Source of the DNA: JBCCFW01 sp039029535
Lineage (GTDB): Bacteria > Acidobacteriota > JBCCFW01
DNA length: 55,340 bases
Assembly: GCA_039029535.1 (NCBI GenBank)
Contig: JBCCFW010000029.1
Location: forward strand, 1-55,340
Direction of reading: 5' to 3'
Shown here piece after piece: positions 35,233 through 43,646 of this stretch. Numbering within the stretch: the first letter of the stretch is position 1; every line of letters starts with the position of its first letter. A program made the translations under genes and the position numbers. The notes below the pieces were generated by a model. That model did not search any database. It was not told the origin of the DNA and saw only the letters and a list, made by a program, of their open reading frames with translations.

Positions 35233-35390
35233 TGTCACGACTGCGGTCGTGGACCGTCTTCACCAGTGACGCGGGGCCGAGGGATCCACCGTCGTGGACC
35301 CGAATCGAGGGGTGCACTATCCCGTTCTTTTCATCCCTCGATGCGGCACCCGCCATGGGGTCAAGCACGTGATCGACTCATGCCGATCGA
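35233..35390 (+). repeat. Cassette 2 leader, conserved with 29649-29800
   Basis: Second copy of the conserved leader. Here CACGAC-TGCG-GTCGTG forms an additional perfect inverted repeat, and TCCACCGTCGTGGA is retained. Differences from copy 1 include a ~10-base insertion before the last conserved part. Confidence 0.75.
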
Positions 35391-37102
35391 GTTTCGTTTC
35401 AAGAGCGACTTTCGTCGCAATCCTCGCTTTCCTGGCCATGGCCACCACCAGCCGGGCTCAGCTCGAGGGCTCCGCGCTCGCGGTCCTGGACCCCAACGGT
35501 GGCCTGGCGCCCTTCACGTCCTGGCCGGACGAGGAGGGCGGACTCCGGATCTACCCCGGCGTCCAGCTCCAGGACTCCTACGTCCTGCTCGAGGACGAGC
35601 TGGCCCTGCGGCTGACGGTCCCCAACGAGGGAGAGACCGACCTCACCGACCTGAGTGGGATGGTGGTCGTTCCACCCCACCTCTCGGTCACCAGCCTCGG
35701 CGGTCACGTCGACCAGGCCACCGTGGTCGTCGACGCCGCCGACGGTGGTCCGACGCTCGTGCTCATCAGCGGCCTGACGCTGGCCGCCGGTGAGACCTGG
35801 CAGCTCGTGATCTTCGCCGAGGTCGGCGGAGTCGGTCCGAACGCCCAGGACACGACCTTCGCCGACCACACGCAGCTCGACGAACAGGCCTACCTGAGCT
35901 TCGACAACCGGGTCGGGCAGGTCACGGTGATCTGCCCCGATCACGGGGTGACGCTCGGCGAGACGTCGATCACCTCGATGCTCTACGGCGAGAGCGTCAG
36001 CATCGGGCTCGATGCCGAGACCACGGTCGTGGAGGCCGTTCTTCTCGAGCCGTTCCCGATCGAGGGCGGCGAAGACGGCAGCACCGGCGGAGACGGTGGG
36101 TCCGATGACGGTGCTGGTGGAGATGGCAGCGACAGCGCAGGCCTCGTGCCGGTCCACGATGACCGACCCTCGACCTTCGCCGGCAGCGCGATGGCCGAGC
36201 TCGGTTCGAGCGTGTCCGCCGCAGGCTCACGTCGTGCGCTCTCCTCGGAAGGTCGTCGAGCACTCACGGCTGGCGGGCGTGGCTCGGTCCCCGTCGGGAG
36301 CATTGGGGTTCCGGTCGGAGGGGGCCTCAGGTCGCACTCCAGTCCAAGGGCCCGGGCCTGCAAGGATGGACCCGGCTTCCACCTCCCCATCAACATCGGA
36401 CTCGAGGAGGTGCTGCCCATCGAGATCATCAATGGCGAGGAAGTCATCGTCCTGATCGGACGAGACTTTGGCGACGCCCCGGTGATTCCGACGCTCGCCG
36501 GCTACTTCAGCACCTTCCCCATCATTCACCACGATCGCACCTTCAACGCACCCGGCCAGATCCACCTCGGCCAGGAGTTCTCGAACGAGGACCAGATGTG
36601 GGGTGGCATCGACTTCGACGGCTGCGACAACCACCCGCTGAGCCCGACCGTTCTCTCGAACCAGGATGGCTGGGATGACGGGGTTGAGCTGGTCAACGTC
36701 AACGGGGAGCCCTTCCTCGAGATCACCTGGAACGGCCTGGGCTACGTCAACGTCCTCATCGACAGGAACGACAACAAGAGTTGGGAGTGTCAGGAGCGAG
36801 TGTTGGCGAACGCCTTCAGCCAGCAGACGACGGACTCGGTCACCCGAGTGCCGCTCGGGAGCATCGCCCATCTCCAGGGCTCCTTCTGGGTCCGCGTGAC
36901 GATCACGCTCGCCCCGCTGTTCACCTGCTGGAATGGCGGGGGAGCCTTCATCATGGGCGAGACCGAAGACTACCTGCTCAAGATCCACACCGATCCGAAT
37001 GCCATGGATGACGCTGCCCTGACGACGTCGATCCTCGAGCTCTACGGCATCATGTGCGACGGCGAGGCTCTGTCGACTGCGTTCTACCCCGGAATACCCT
37101 GA
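35369..37102 (+). CDS. Secreted GEVED-domain protein, cassette 2 (A2)
   Basis: Paralogue of A1. The GTG at 35369 is chosen because the encoded (M)IDSCRSS and the leader align with A1; the signal peptide ends TSRA-Q. The 577-residue protein has the same N-terminal beta domain, a longer Gly/Asp/Ser-rich linker (about residues 232-258), the motif GPGFHLPINIG (334-344), then the GEVED domain with RDFGDAPVIPT, DDGVELVNVNGEP, YVNVLIDRNDNKSW and GETEDYLLKI. It differs from A1 most in the linker. The stop is only nine bases from the stop of B2. Confidence 0.8.
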   Translation: MIDSCRSSFVSRATFVAILAFLAMATTSRAQLEGSALAVLDPNGGLAPFTSWPDEEGGLRIYPGVQLQDSYVLLEDELALRLTVPNEGETDLTDLSGMVVVPPHLSVTSLGGHVDQATVVVDAADGGPTLVLISGLTLAAGETWQLVIFAEVGGVGPNAQDTTFADHTQLDEQAYLSFDNRVGQVTVICPDHGVTLGETSITSMLYGESVSIGLDAETTVVEAVLLEPFPIEGGEDGSTGGDGGSDDGAGGDGSDSAGLVPVHDDRPSTFAGSAMAELGSSVSAAGSRRALSSEGRRALTAGGRGSVPVGSIGVPVGGGLRSHSSPRARACKDGPGFHLPINIGLEEVLPIEIINGEEVIVLIGRDFGDAPVIPTLAGYFSTFPIIHHDRTFNAPGQIHLGQEFSNEDQMWGGIDFDGCDNHPLSPTVLSNQDGWDDGVELVNVNGEPFLEITWNGLGYVNVLIDRNDNKSWECQERVLANAFSQQTTDSVTRVPLGSIAHLQGSFWVRVTITLAPLFTCWNGGGAFIMGETEDYLLKIHTDPNAMDDAALTTSILELYGIMCDGEALSTAFYPGIP

Positions 37103-37111
37103 CCGACGGGC

Positions 37112-39952
37112 TCACTTCGTGCGTTCGATCCGCGTGTCGATGAGGACGAAGGGAGCCCAAAACCAGGGATGTGCGAGCCGGTCGTCGATCCCATCACGGC
37201 CGGCTCGCAGCAAGCTCAGCTTGGCCTCACGGAGCGCATCGATCCGTGATTGCGCAGCAGTCAGACTACGGTAGAGCTCGTCCGTGAAGCGTGCCGTCGA
37301 TCGATCCTGAACACGCCAGAGGCTCATGATGACCGAGTCGGAACCGGCGACCAGGAATGACCGAGCCAAGCTGAGGACCCCCTCGCCTCGACGCAAGGGA
37401 CCCAGTCCGGTGGAACAAGCGCTGAGCGTGACGAGCTCACAGCGAAGGCTTACCTCTCGGATGTCACGGGCATGAAGGAGGCGCCCCTTCTCACCAGGCT
37501 CACCAGTGCTCAAGACAAGGCCCGAGTAGGCCGGCGCCCCGTCGTCCAGCTCGGCGTGACCAGCGAAGTGGAAATGAGTGGCCGAGCTGGCATGACGCCG
37601 ATATGCGACCTCGGTCGCCTCCTTGGACAACAGGATCCGCGTCTTGTCGAAGTGACGGGCAAGTCCACGGACCTCTTCCTCGACGTGCTCGAGCTCACCT
37701 AGCGACCCACTTCGTCCCTCGACCGAACCGTACGAGCAGGCCATCGCGACCAGCGAGTCCGATCGACGACGCTTGCGCGACTGAACGGCCGTCAAGTGAC
37801 TGAGCGAAGGACAGACAAGGACCGCTCGCCTCTCGACGAGATACTCGAGCCGACTCCAGTGCGACGCCCCGCTGCCAGAGCACGATGAGCTCAGGCACTC
37901 GAACGGCAGAAAGTGCAGGACTCCATCCGGAATGAGGACGAGCTGCTCCCTGTCCGCAAGCTCGTCCCCGAATGGCGCGATCAGAATCTCGTACAGTCGG
38001 CAGGCGAGCTCGCAGGAAAAGGCCCCGAGCGCCAGTCCGAGGTTGATTGACGACTCCGGAGCCCTCAAGCCCGAGAGGAAGGTGCGCACCATCCGATCGA
38101 GCCCGCGCGGCGTGATGCCGAGCTGCTGCGCCCGAACTCCCGTGCTCGTCACGACCCAGACAAGGACACGATCTTCCCCAATGAGGTAGTAGAGGAGCGC
38201 CGTATCTTCACCGAGAACCTGCTGGACGACTCCGAGGCTGTCCGGAGCCCTCGACTGCTCCCGAGGCAACAACTCTTCAACCTGACGATCGGCCTCCTCG
38301 AGCTCGCTGCGCAATGCCTGATGCCGTCGCCAAAGGGCTTGTTGTCGCGACCGAGGACCTCCGGACCCACTCATCGCTTGCTCCAAGGCAGTCTCTACGC
38401 CGCGTAGGGCAGCATGGAGACGAGAGCGCTTTTCACGGAGAGCCACAGGTAGCCGCCCTTCGCCCAGCCTCTCGTCCGTGGCAAGACGAAGAGCCTGAGC
38501 CCTCCCCAAGTCGACGAGCAGCAGGCTCTCGGCAGCGGGCTCGACACCCGCCCCCGAGCCATCCTCGAGGATCAACGTCGCTGCACGCTCGACCGGCCGT
38601 TGATACAGAGCTTGGAGATCAAGCTGAAGATCTTCTCGACGAGTCCTCGGCAGAGCCCTTTCGAGCCCCTTCATCAGTTCTCGATAGGACTGGAGCGCAT
38701 CCCCTCTCCTGCCAAGGGCCTCCTGGGCCAAGCCCAACCGAAGCCACGCCATGAGATCCGTCACGCACAGGCCTCCGCCAAGCTCACGGTGCTGTTCGTT
38801 GAGCTGAATGGCGTGTCGGGCTCGCCGCAACGCTCGCCGCGGCTCATTACGCTCCAAGGCCAGCTGAGCTTCCTCGGAGGCCAAGGACATTCGATGCAGC
38901 CTGTCTCCGGATCGCTTGAGAAGACGCTTGGCTCTCGCCAAGGCTCTTTCGGCATCATCGAAGAGACCACGCATCATCCAGAGACGCGAGAGCATGCGTT
39001 CTGCAGCGGCCCCCTCCCTTTCGAGGCCACTGGCAGTCGCGATGTTGCGGACCGAGCCGAGGAGACGTTCCGCTCTTGCGAAACGACGTCTCCGCATGGC
39101 GAGCTCCGCCAAGTTGATTTGAACTGAAGCGAGCCCCTTGGGGTACTTGCTCCGGCGTGCGATGTGCGATGCGCGTGTCAGGACCTCCTGAGCCTCGTCC
39201 AAGTTCTCTCGACGTATGTGCCCAACGGCCAGAAGAACGAGCGAATGGAGACGCCCAAAGTCATCCCCAACCCTCTCCTGAATGGCAAGAGCCTCACGAT
39301 GGAACTGGAGACTCTGGCGATGGTTGCCGATCTCGAACTCCAACAACCCCAGGCTCGTCAGCGCCGCGGCCTCACCTACGCGGTCACCCACGCCACGCTT
39401 CTTCCGCAAGGCAATCGAGTAGAGCTCCAGAGCAGTCACGTAGTCGAAGCGATTGCGGGCAGCATGCGCCAGGTAGTTGAGGGCCGTCGCCTCCCCCCAA
39501 CGGTCTTTCTCAGCCTCGAAAGCCGCCAAGACTTGCCGATACTTCGGCTCAGCCCGCTCAGGCTTCCCTTCATCAACATCGACGGCCGCCAACTCCATCA
39601 ACGCCGGCCAACACTCCTCATCCTTCTTCAATGCCCTCCGAAGGACCGACCGGACTCGCTTCGCGGGCCATCCGGTCCTCCTTCCCAGGTAGCCCAATCC
39701 GTACAACGGCGCCGGATCCTCCGGCCGCTGCTTCGCCCGCTCGCGCAGCTCCTCCTCGATCTCCGCGAAGCGACGAGCGCGAATGCAGGCCTGCACCATC
39801 TCCTGCATGGCCCAGAGGAAGCTCGGTTGCCGTTCGACCAGCTCGGCCAGCATCCGCCGCGCCGGCTCGTGTCGTCCCTCGTTCATGACGTCCACCGCCG
39901 CGCGGAAGTCGCGGAGGACCGAGCGGGAGGGACGTTTCCGACGAGCGCTCAT
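37112..39952 (-). CDS. TPR-CHAT protease, cassette 2 (B2)
   Basis: Paralogue of B1 across its whole length. Start at 39952 gives MSARRKRPSRSVLRDFRAAVDVMNEGRHEPARRML, aligned with B1. The 946-residue protein has N-terminal TPR repeats (EAAALTSLGLLEFEIGNHRQSLQFHREALAIQ) and a C-terminal CHAT domain with His799 (ATHFHFAGHAELD) and Cys846 (VTLSACSTGLG). The segment around the Cys is almost identical to B1, while the TPR half has diverged more, as expected if the protease mechanism is kept and ligand recognition has changed. No signal peptide. Confidence 0.9.
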   Translation of the reverse strand: MSARRKRPSRSVLRDFRAAVDVMNEGRHEPARRMLAELVERQPSFLWAMQEMVQACIRARRFAEIEEELRERAKQRPEDPAPLYGLGYLGRRTGWPAKRVRSVLRRALKKDEECWPALMELAAVDVDEGKPERAEPKYRQVLAAFEAEKDRWGEATALNYLAHAARNRFDYVTALELYSIALRKKRGVGDRVGEAAALTSLGLLEFEIGNHRQSLQFHREALAIQERVGDDFGRLHSLVLLAVGHIRRENLDEAQEVLTRASHIARRSKYPKGLASVQINLAELAMRRRRFARAERLLGSVRNIATASGLEREGAAAERMLSRLWMMRGLFDDAERALARAKRLLKRSGDRLHRMSLASEEAQLALERNEPRRALRRARHAIQLNEQHRELGGGLCVTDLMAWLRLGLAQEALGRRGDALQSYRELMKGLERALPRTRREDLQLDLQALYQRPVERAATLILEDGSGAGVEPAAESLLLVDLGRAQALRLATDERLGEGRLPVALREKRSRLHAALRGVETALEQAMSGSGGPRSRQQALWRRHQALRSELEEADRQVEELLPREQSRAPDSLGVVQQVLGEDTALLYYLIGEDRVLVWVVTSTGVRAQQLGITPRGLDRMVRTFLSGLRAPESSINLGLALGAFSCELACRLYEILIAPFGDELADREQLVLIPDGVLHFLPFECLSSSCSGSGASHWSRLEYLVERRAVLVCPSLSHLTAVQSRKRRRSDSLVAMACSYGSVEGRSGSLGELEHVEEEVRGLARHFDKTRILLSKEATEVAYRRHASSATHFHFAGHAELDDGAPAYSGLVLSTGEPGEKGRLLHARDIREVSLRCELVTLSACSTGLGPLRRGEGVLSLARSFLVAGSDSVIMSLWRVQDRSTARFTDELYRSLTAAQSRIDALREAKLSLLRAGRDGIDDRLAHPWFWAPFVLIDTRIERTK

Positions 39953-40017
39953 CCCCCGAGCATGCGCCCGACGGCCCCCGCCTGCCAGGCCGAGGTGAAA
40001 CAGCCCTCCGTGGGCGC

Positions 40018-40087
40018 TTGCACGGCGCGACCCGCTGGTTATTCTTAGAGTTCTCAATGCGAGGGAGGAGCGTTCGCATCGGAGGGA
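40018..40087 (+). promoter_or_regulatory. Conserved promoter and mRNA 5' end of C2
   Basis: TTGCAC (40018-40023), 16 bases, TATTCT (40040-40045), then TCTCAATGCGAGGGAGGAGC at 40052-40071 and CGCATCGGAGGGA. The layout is identical to that upstream of C1, while the spacer sequences differ. Confidence 0.7.
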
Positions 40088-40247
40088 GATTCGACCTGCG
40101 GTCCAGTCGGCCGCACGTCACGGATGGCTCGTACGACGAGGGCGTACCTGCTCGCTCGGCCAGTGCCGACACGTCCCTGCAGCCTCTCTCCTCCCTGGCC
40201 CACCACGTTCGTGACCTGCATTTCAGGTCTCTTCCGGAGGAAATCAC

Positions 40248-40982
40248 GTGAGCACTCGCAGTTTCGTTAGACCAAGCTCCATCCTGGGCCTGCTTGCTTG
40301 GACCTGTCTCCTCATGCCAGAGGCGTGGGCGGGTCCGGGAATGCACCTTCCCATCACCATCGGTCGGTCCCTGGACAACAACGCCCGTCTCGACACGCTG
40401 GACGTCGCCCATGGGGTGGACTGTGGTCCTGCCGACTTCCGACTCGGCTCGCTGAGCGAGTCCTGCCTCCGCTGGGCGGCTTCCACCTGCCCAGGCAGCC
40501 TGTCCCTCCCCGGTGGCTGCACGGAGACCACGCGAGGGCTCGACGGCGTGTCGCTGTCGGCTTGCTCGAGCACGAGCACGACCGCCACGGTGACCTTCAC
40601 CGTCACCGCGACCTCGCAGGACCTCGACCCGCTCGAGCTCTACCTCGGCGGGGCGCTCGAGGACGAGTCGCCGGTGAGCTCTGGCCACCCGGGGAGCTGG
40701 AGCACGGTCACGCCCACGGCCTGGCCGAGTCCCCCCGTCAGCCAGAACGTCACGCTCGCCTTCGACGTCGACTCGCTCTACCTCATCCAGGCGACGCTCG
40801 TCCCCGACGGCGAGGGAGGCACCGGCAACACCTACCCCACGGGCTACCACGCGTTCGACGGTGACACCGAGAACTACTGGCTCGAGCTCACCGAACAGCC
40901 CTCCGGGAAGACGACCATCACGCTCTGGAAGCTCCATCCCGACGAGCCCGGCGCCGTCGGTGAAGCGATGACCTGCGACTGA
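40248..40982 (+). CDS. Small secreted GEVED-like protein, cassette 2 (C2)
   Basis: Paralogue of C1, same length (244 residues), beginning with GTG behind GGAGG. The signal peptide is cut after AWA, giving a mature N-terminus GPGMHLPITIG, which matches A2 rather than A1. The central part (CGPADFRLGSLSESC, ATVTFTVTATSQDLDPLELYLGG) and the last ~50 residues (GYHAFDGDTENYWLELTEQ ... EAMTCD) are almost the same as C1, also at DNA level. A hairpin terminator follows, shared with the convergent hydroxyproline operon. Confidence 0.75.
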   Translation: MSTRSFVRPSSILGLLAWTCLLMPEAWAGPGMHLPITIGRSLDNNARLDTLDVAHGVDCGPADFRLGSLSESCLRWAASTCPGSLSLPGGCTETTRGLDGVSLSACSSTSTTATVTFTVTATSQDLDPLELYLGGALEDESPVSSGHPGSWSTVTPTAWPSPPVSQNVTLAFDVDSLYLIQATLVPDGEGGTGNTYPTGYHAFDGDTENYWLELTEQPSGKTTITLWKLHPDEPGAVGEAMTCD

Positions 40983-40997
40983 GCCTCGCAGTGGCAC

Positions 40998-41034
40998 GCA
41001 CGATCGGTCGCCCGGAGCGAGCGGCCGGTCGTGC
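40998..41034. terminator. Bidirectional terminator hairpin
   Basis: A 14-bp stem, GCACGATCGGTCGC / GCGGCCGGTCGTGC with two G-T pairs and a nine-base loop, fills the 54-base gap between two convergent stop codons. There is no T run. Confidence 0.55.
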
Positions 41035-41036
41035 CG

Positions 41037-42299
41037 TCACGCGTCGCCGCCCCAACCCTCCTCCAGCACCGCTGCCCGCACCGGCACCAGCGGGGGCTGC
41101 ACGCGTGGTGGACCGAATCCCGCCAGCAACTCGAGCGCCGGACCGCAGACTCGGCCCTGGCACGGCCCCATCCCCACGCGCTCGTGCAGCTTCGCGTCCC
41201 GAGCACTGCGCCGACCGCGCAGGGCCGACCACGGGACGTCCTCGCAGCGACAGACGACCGTGTCGTCCCCCATCCGCTCGAGCAGCTCGTCACGCACGCC
41301 GAAGCTCGACCCCAGGAGCTCGACGAAGCGACGCTGGCGCCGAAGCTTCCGTCGCAGCGCCGGCTCCACGTCACGACCGACCGCTGCCGCTCCTGCCACG
41401 CGCCCGGTCACCAACGCCCAGGACACTCCACCTATCCCCAGCAGCTCACCCACCGCATGGACACCCGCCCGGCTGGTCGTCAGCGCCTCATCGACGTCCA
41501 CGACTCCGCCCGACGTCGCGCAGCCCAGCAGCATCGGCAGCTCGAGACTCGGCACGAGCCCTTGCGCCGTACCCAGCCAGTCGCAGCGCTCGGTCCAGCG
41601 GCTCGCGCCGTCCGTGAGCTCGACCTCCTCCAGTCGCCCCTCACCACCGGCCGCGGCCACCCAGGTCCCCGTCCGAAACGGGACATCGCGCGTGCGCCAG
41701 CGGTAGCCAGTCGCTTCGATGAGCTTCTCCGGCCAGCGCCAGAGACCGAGCGCGAAGCGACGCAGCTCGGAGAGCTCCGCCTGCTCGGCCAAGGTCGTCA
41801 AGCACGCCCCACGCTCGACGAGCAACGCTGCGACCGGCAGCAGCAGCGGACCCGAACCCGCCAGCACGACTCGCTGCCCTCGAACCTCCAGCCCCGACTT
41901 GAGCAAGGCCTGCAGGGCCCCGACGCCGACCACCCCAGGCAAGGTCCAGCCGGGGAAGGGCAGCACGCGCTCTCGCGCCCCGGTCGCCAGCACCATCGAC
42001 GACGCCTCGACCGTCACGACTCGACCTGCGCGCTCGACGACCACGTAGCCCGGAGCGCCATCGAGAACCGTCGTCTCCGACCAGGTCGTCACCCTTGCCC
42101 GACGCAAGCGCTCGAGCCAGCCGCGCGCTGCCGGCGGAGGCCCACCGGCTCCGTCATGACGCCAGACCTGACCACCCGGTCGTGCGTTCTCGTCGAGCAG
42201 CAGCACCGACGCGCCGGCCTCGGCCGCGGTGACCGCCGCCGCGACGCCCGCCGGCCCCGCCCCGACGACCAGCACGTCGACGCGCTGACGCTCACTCAC
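41037..42299 (-). CDS. D-hydroxyproline dehydrogenase, FAD/BFD-type subunit (HcnB-like)
   Basis: The protein has an N-terminal dinucleotide-binding motif (VDVLVVGAGPAGVAAAVTAAEAG), the ATGARERVLPFPGWTLPGV segment typical of this NAD(P)/FAD oxidoreductase group, a second GXGXXG-like motif (VVLAGSGPLLLPVAALL), and a C-terminal BFD-type iron-sulfur region CRCEDV...GMGPCQGRVCG. It is one of three subunits (with 42292 and 42540) of an amino acid dehydrogenase of the HcnABC/OoxAB type. Gene context with a hydroxyproline epimerase and a DapA-type deaminase makes cis-4-hydroxy-D-proline the likely substrate. It starts with GTG and overlaps the 2Fe-2S gene by eight bases. Confidence 0.85.
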   Translation of the reverse strand: MSERQRVDVLVVGAGPAGVAAAVTAAEAGASVLLLDENARPGGQVWRHDGAGGPPPAARGWLERLRRARVTTWSETTVLDGAPGYVVVERAGRVVTVEASSMVLATGARERVLPFPGWTLPGVVGVGALQALLKSGLEVRGQRVVLAGSGPLLLPVAALLVERGACLTTLAEQAELSELRRFALGLWRWPEKLIEATGYRWRTRDVPFRTGTWVAAAGGEGRLEEVELTDGASRWTERCDWLGTAQGLVPSLELPMLLGCATSGGVVDVDEALTTSRAGVHAVGELLGIGGVSWALVTGRVAGAAAVGRDVEPALRRKLRRQRRFVELLGSSFGVRDELLERMGDDTVVCRCEDVPWSALRGRRSARDAKLHERVGMGPCQGRVCGPALELLAGFGPPRVQPPLVPVRAAVLEEGWGGDA

Positions 42300-42543
42300 C
42301 GGTGGTCACCCTTTGTCCTTCGCGCACCGGCAGCAAGCACGACCGCCGGCCAGCCACGTCGTCCACGGTGACGCGGCACTCGTGGCAGGTCCCCATGCCG
42401 CAGAGCGGTGCTCGGGGCTCGCCCGTCACCGATCGGCGGAAGGCCGTCACTCCAGCGTTGAACAGGGCCACCGCCAGGCTCTGGCCCGAGGGCACGACGA
42501 GCTCGCGTCCGTCGACCTCGATGCAGACCGTCTCTCCGCTCAT
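42292..42543 (-). CDS. D-hydroxyproline dehydrogenase, 2Fe-2S subunit (HcnA-like)
   Basis: An 83-residue ferredoxin-like protein with the pattern CGMGTCHECRVTVDD...RSCL, the four cysteines of a plant-type 2Fe-2S cluster. It carries electrons between the two FAD subunits encoded on either side. It overlaps both neighbours by a few bases, indicating coupled translation and equal stoichiometry. Confidence 0.88.
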   Translation of the reverse strand: MSGETVCIEVDGRELVVPSGQSLAVALFNAGVTAFRRSVTGEPRAPLCGMGTCHECRVTVDDVAGRRSCLLPVREGQRVTTGE

Positions 42544-43646
42544 GCGGCCACGAAGCGGTCGGGCCGAAAGTGCTCCGGTGAGAGCGCGGGCTCACGCTCG
42601 AGCATGAGGTCGGCGAGCAAGCGGGCCGTCACCGGTGCGGTCGTGATGCCCAGCCCCTCGTGACCGGCGATGACCCAGGGCTCCTTCTCGCCCAGGGAGC
42701 CGATGAGCGGTAGCTTGTCGGGCGTGCTCGGGCGAAAACCCACCCAGCTGCGCAGGATGCTCGTGTCCGCCAGGCCCGGCAGGAAGCGACGCGCCCGTGC
42801 GAGCAAGCGAGCGAGCAGGCCGCGGTCCGGCGTCGGATCCCAACCGACCTCTTCGCGGCTCGAGCCGACCAGGAGCTGACCCGTCGGACGCGGCTGCACG
42901 TTGAAGGCGACGCTTGCCCCACCTCCCCCGCGGACGCTGGCCTGGTAGCCGAGCTCGACGAGCTGATGGCTCACGGGCACGGCCACCCGGTCAGTCACCA
43001 GGAGATGCCCACGCCGCGGCACGAGCGACGGAAGCGGCGACAGCGCAGCCGCTTTCGCGCCCGCTGCATTGACGACCGCACCGGCTGCGATCGTCGAGCC
43101 GTCTTCGAGGACGACGTGGTCGGCAGCGAGCCGGCGCACCGGCGTGCCCTCTCGCAGGCGCGCGCCGGCCGCCGACGCACGGTCGACGAAGAAGCGCGCC
43201 GCCGCCGGCGGGTACACGACGCGATCGGCGCTCACCCGCAGCGCCCCGACCAACCCGGACGCGAGCGACGGCTCGACCTCGGCCAGCGCGTCCTCGTCGA
43301 GAAGCTCGGCAGCGACGCCGGCCTCCGTCAACGCCGGCAAGCGCCCGGCCGCGGCCTGGAGCTCGTCATCCGTCGTGGCGAGCCACAGCGTCCCGGTCAC
43401 GCGGTCCTCGCAGGCGTCAGGCAACTCCGGCGCCAAGCTCTCCCACGCACGCAGCGACGCCGCGGTGAGCTCGAGCAAGAACGGCGTGTCGTCCATGACG
43501 ACGAGATGCCCCATCGCCGCCGCGGTGGCCCCTCCGCCAATGAAGTCCGCTTCCAGGACGAGCACGTCGTGACCGGCCTCAGCCAACTCGGTCGCCACGC
43601 AGGCCCCCACCAGGCCGGCGCCCACGACGAGGACGTCGGGGCTCAC
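42540..43646 (-). CDS. D-hydroxyproline dehydrogenase, catalytic FAD subunit (DAO/HcnC-like)
   Basis: A D-amino-acid-oxidase-fold protein of 368 residues: SPDVLVVGAGLVGACVATELAEAG binds FAD, the middle has GAVVNAAGA, and the end has FRPSTPDKLPLIGSLGEKEPWVIAGHEGLGITTAPVTARLLADL. It oxidises the substrate imino acid C-N bond to give delta1-pyrroline-4-hydroxy-2-carboxylate if the pathway assignment is right. The GTG start at 43646 overlaps the epimerase stop (GTGA). Confidence 0.88.
   Translation of the reverse strand: MSPDVLVVGAGLVGACVATELAEAGHDVLVLEADFIGGGATAAAMGHLVVMDDTPFLLELTAASLRAWESLAPELPDACEDRVTGTLWLATTDDELQAAAGRLPALTEAGVAAELLDEDALAEVEPSLASGLVGALRVSADRVVYPPAAARFFVDRASAAGARLREGTPVRRLAADHVVLEDGSTIAAGAVVNAAGAKAAALSPLPSLVPRRGHLLVTDRVAVPVSHQLVELGYQASVRGGGGASVAFNVQPRPTGQLLVGSSREEVGWDPTPDRGLLARLLARARRFLPGLADTSILRSWVGFRPSTPDKLPLIGSLGEKEPWVIAGHEGLGITTAPVTARLLADLMLEREPALSPEHFRPDRFVAA

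Noticed and set aside
34413..40982. C proteins as gasdermin-like pore formers cleaved by the CHAT protease
   Set aside because: They carry Sec signal peptides and GEVED-like beta motifs, unlike bacterial gasdermins, which are cytoplasmic and lack such signals.
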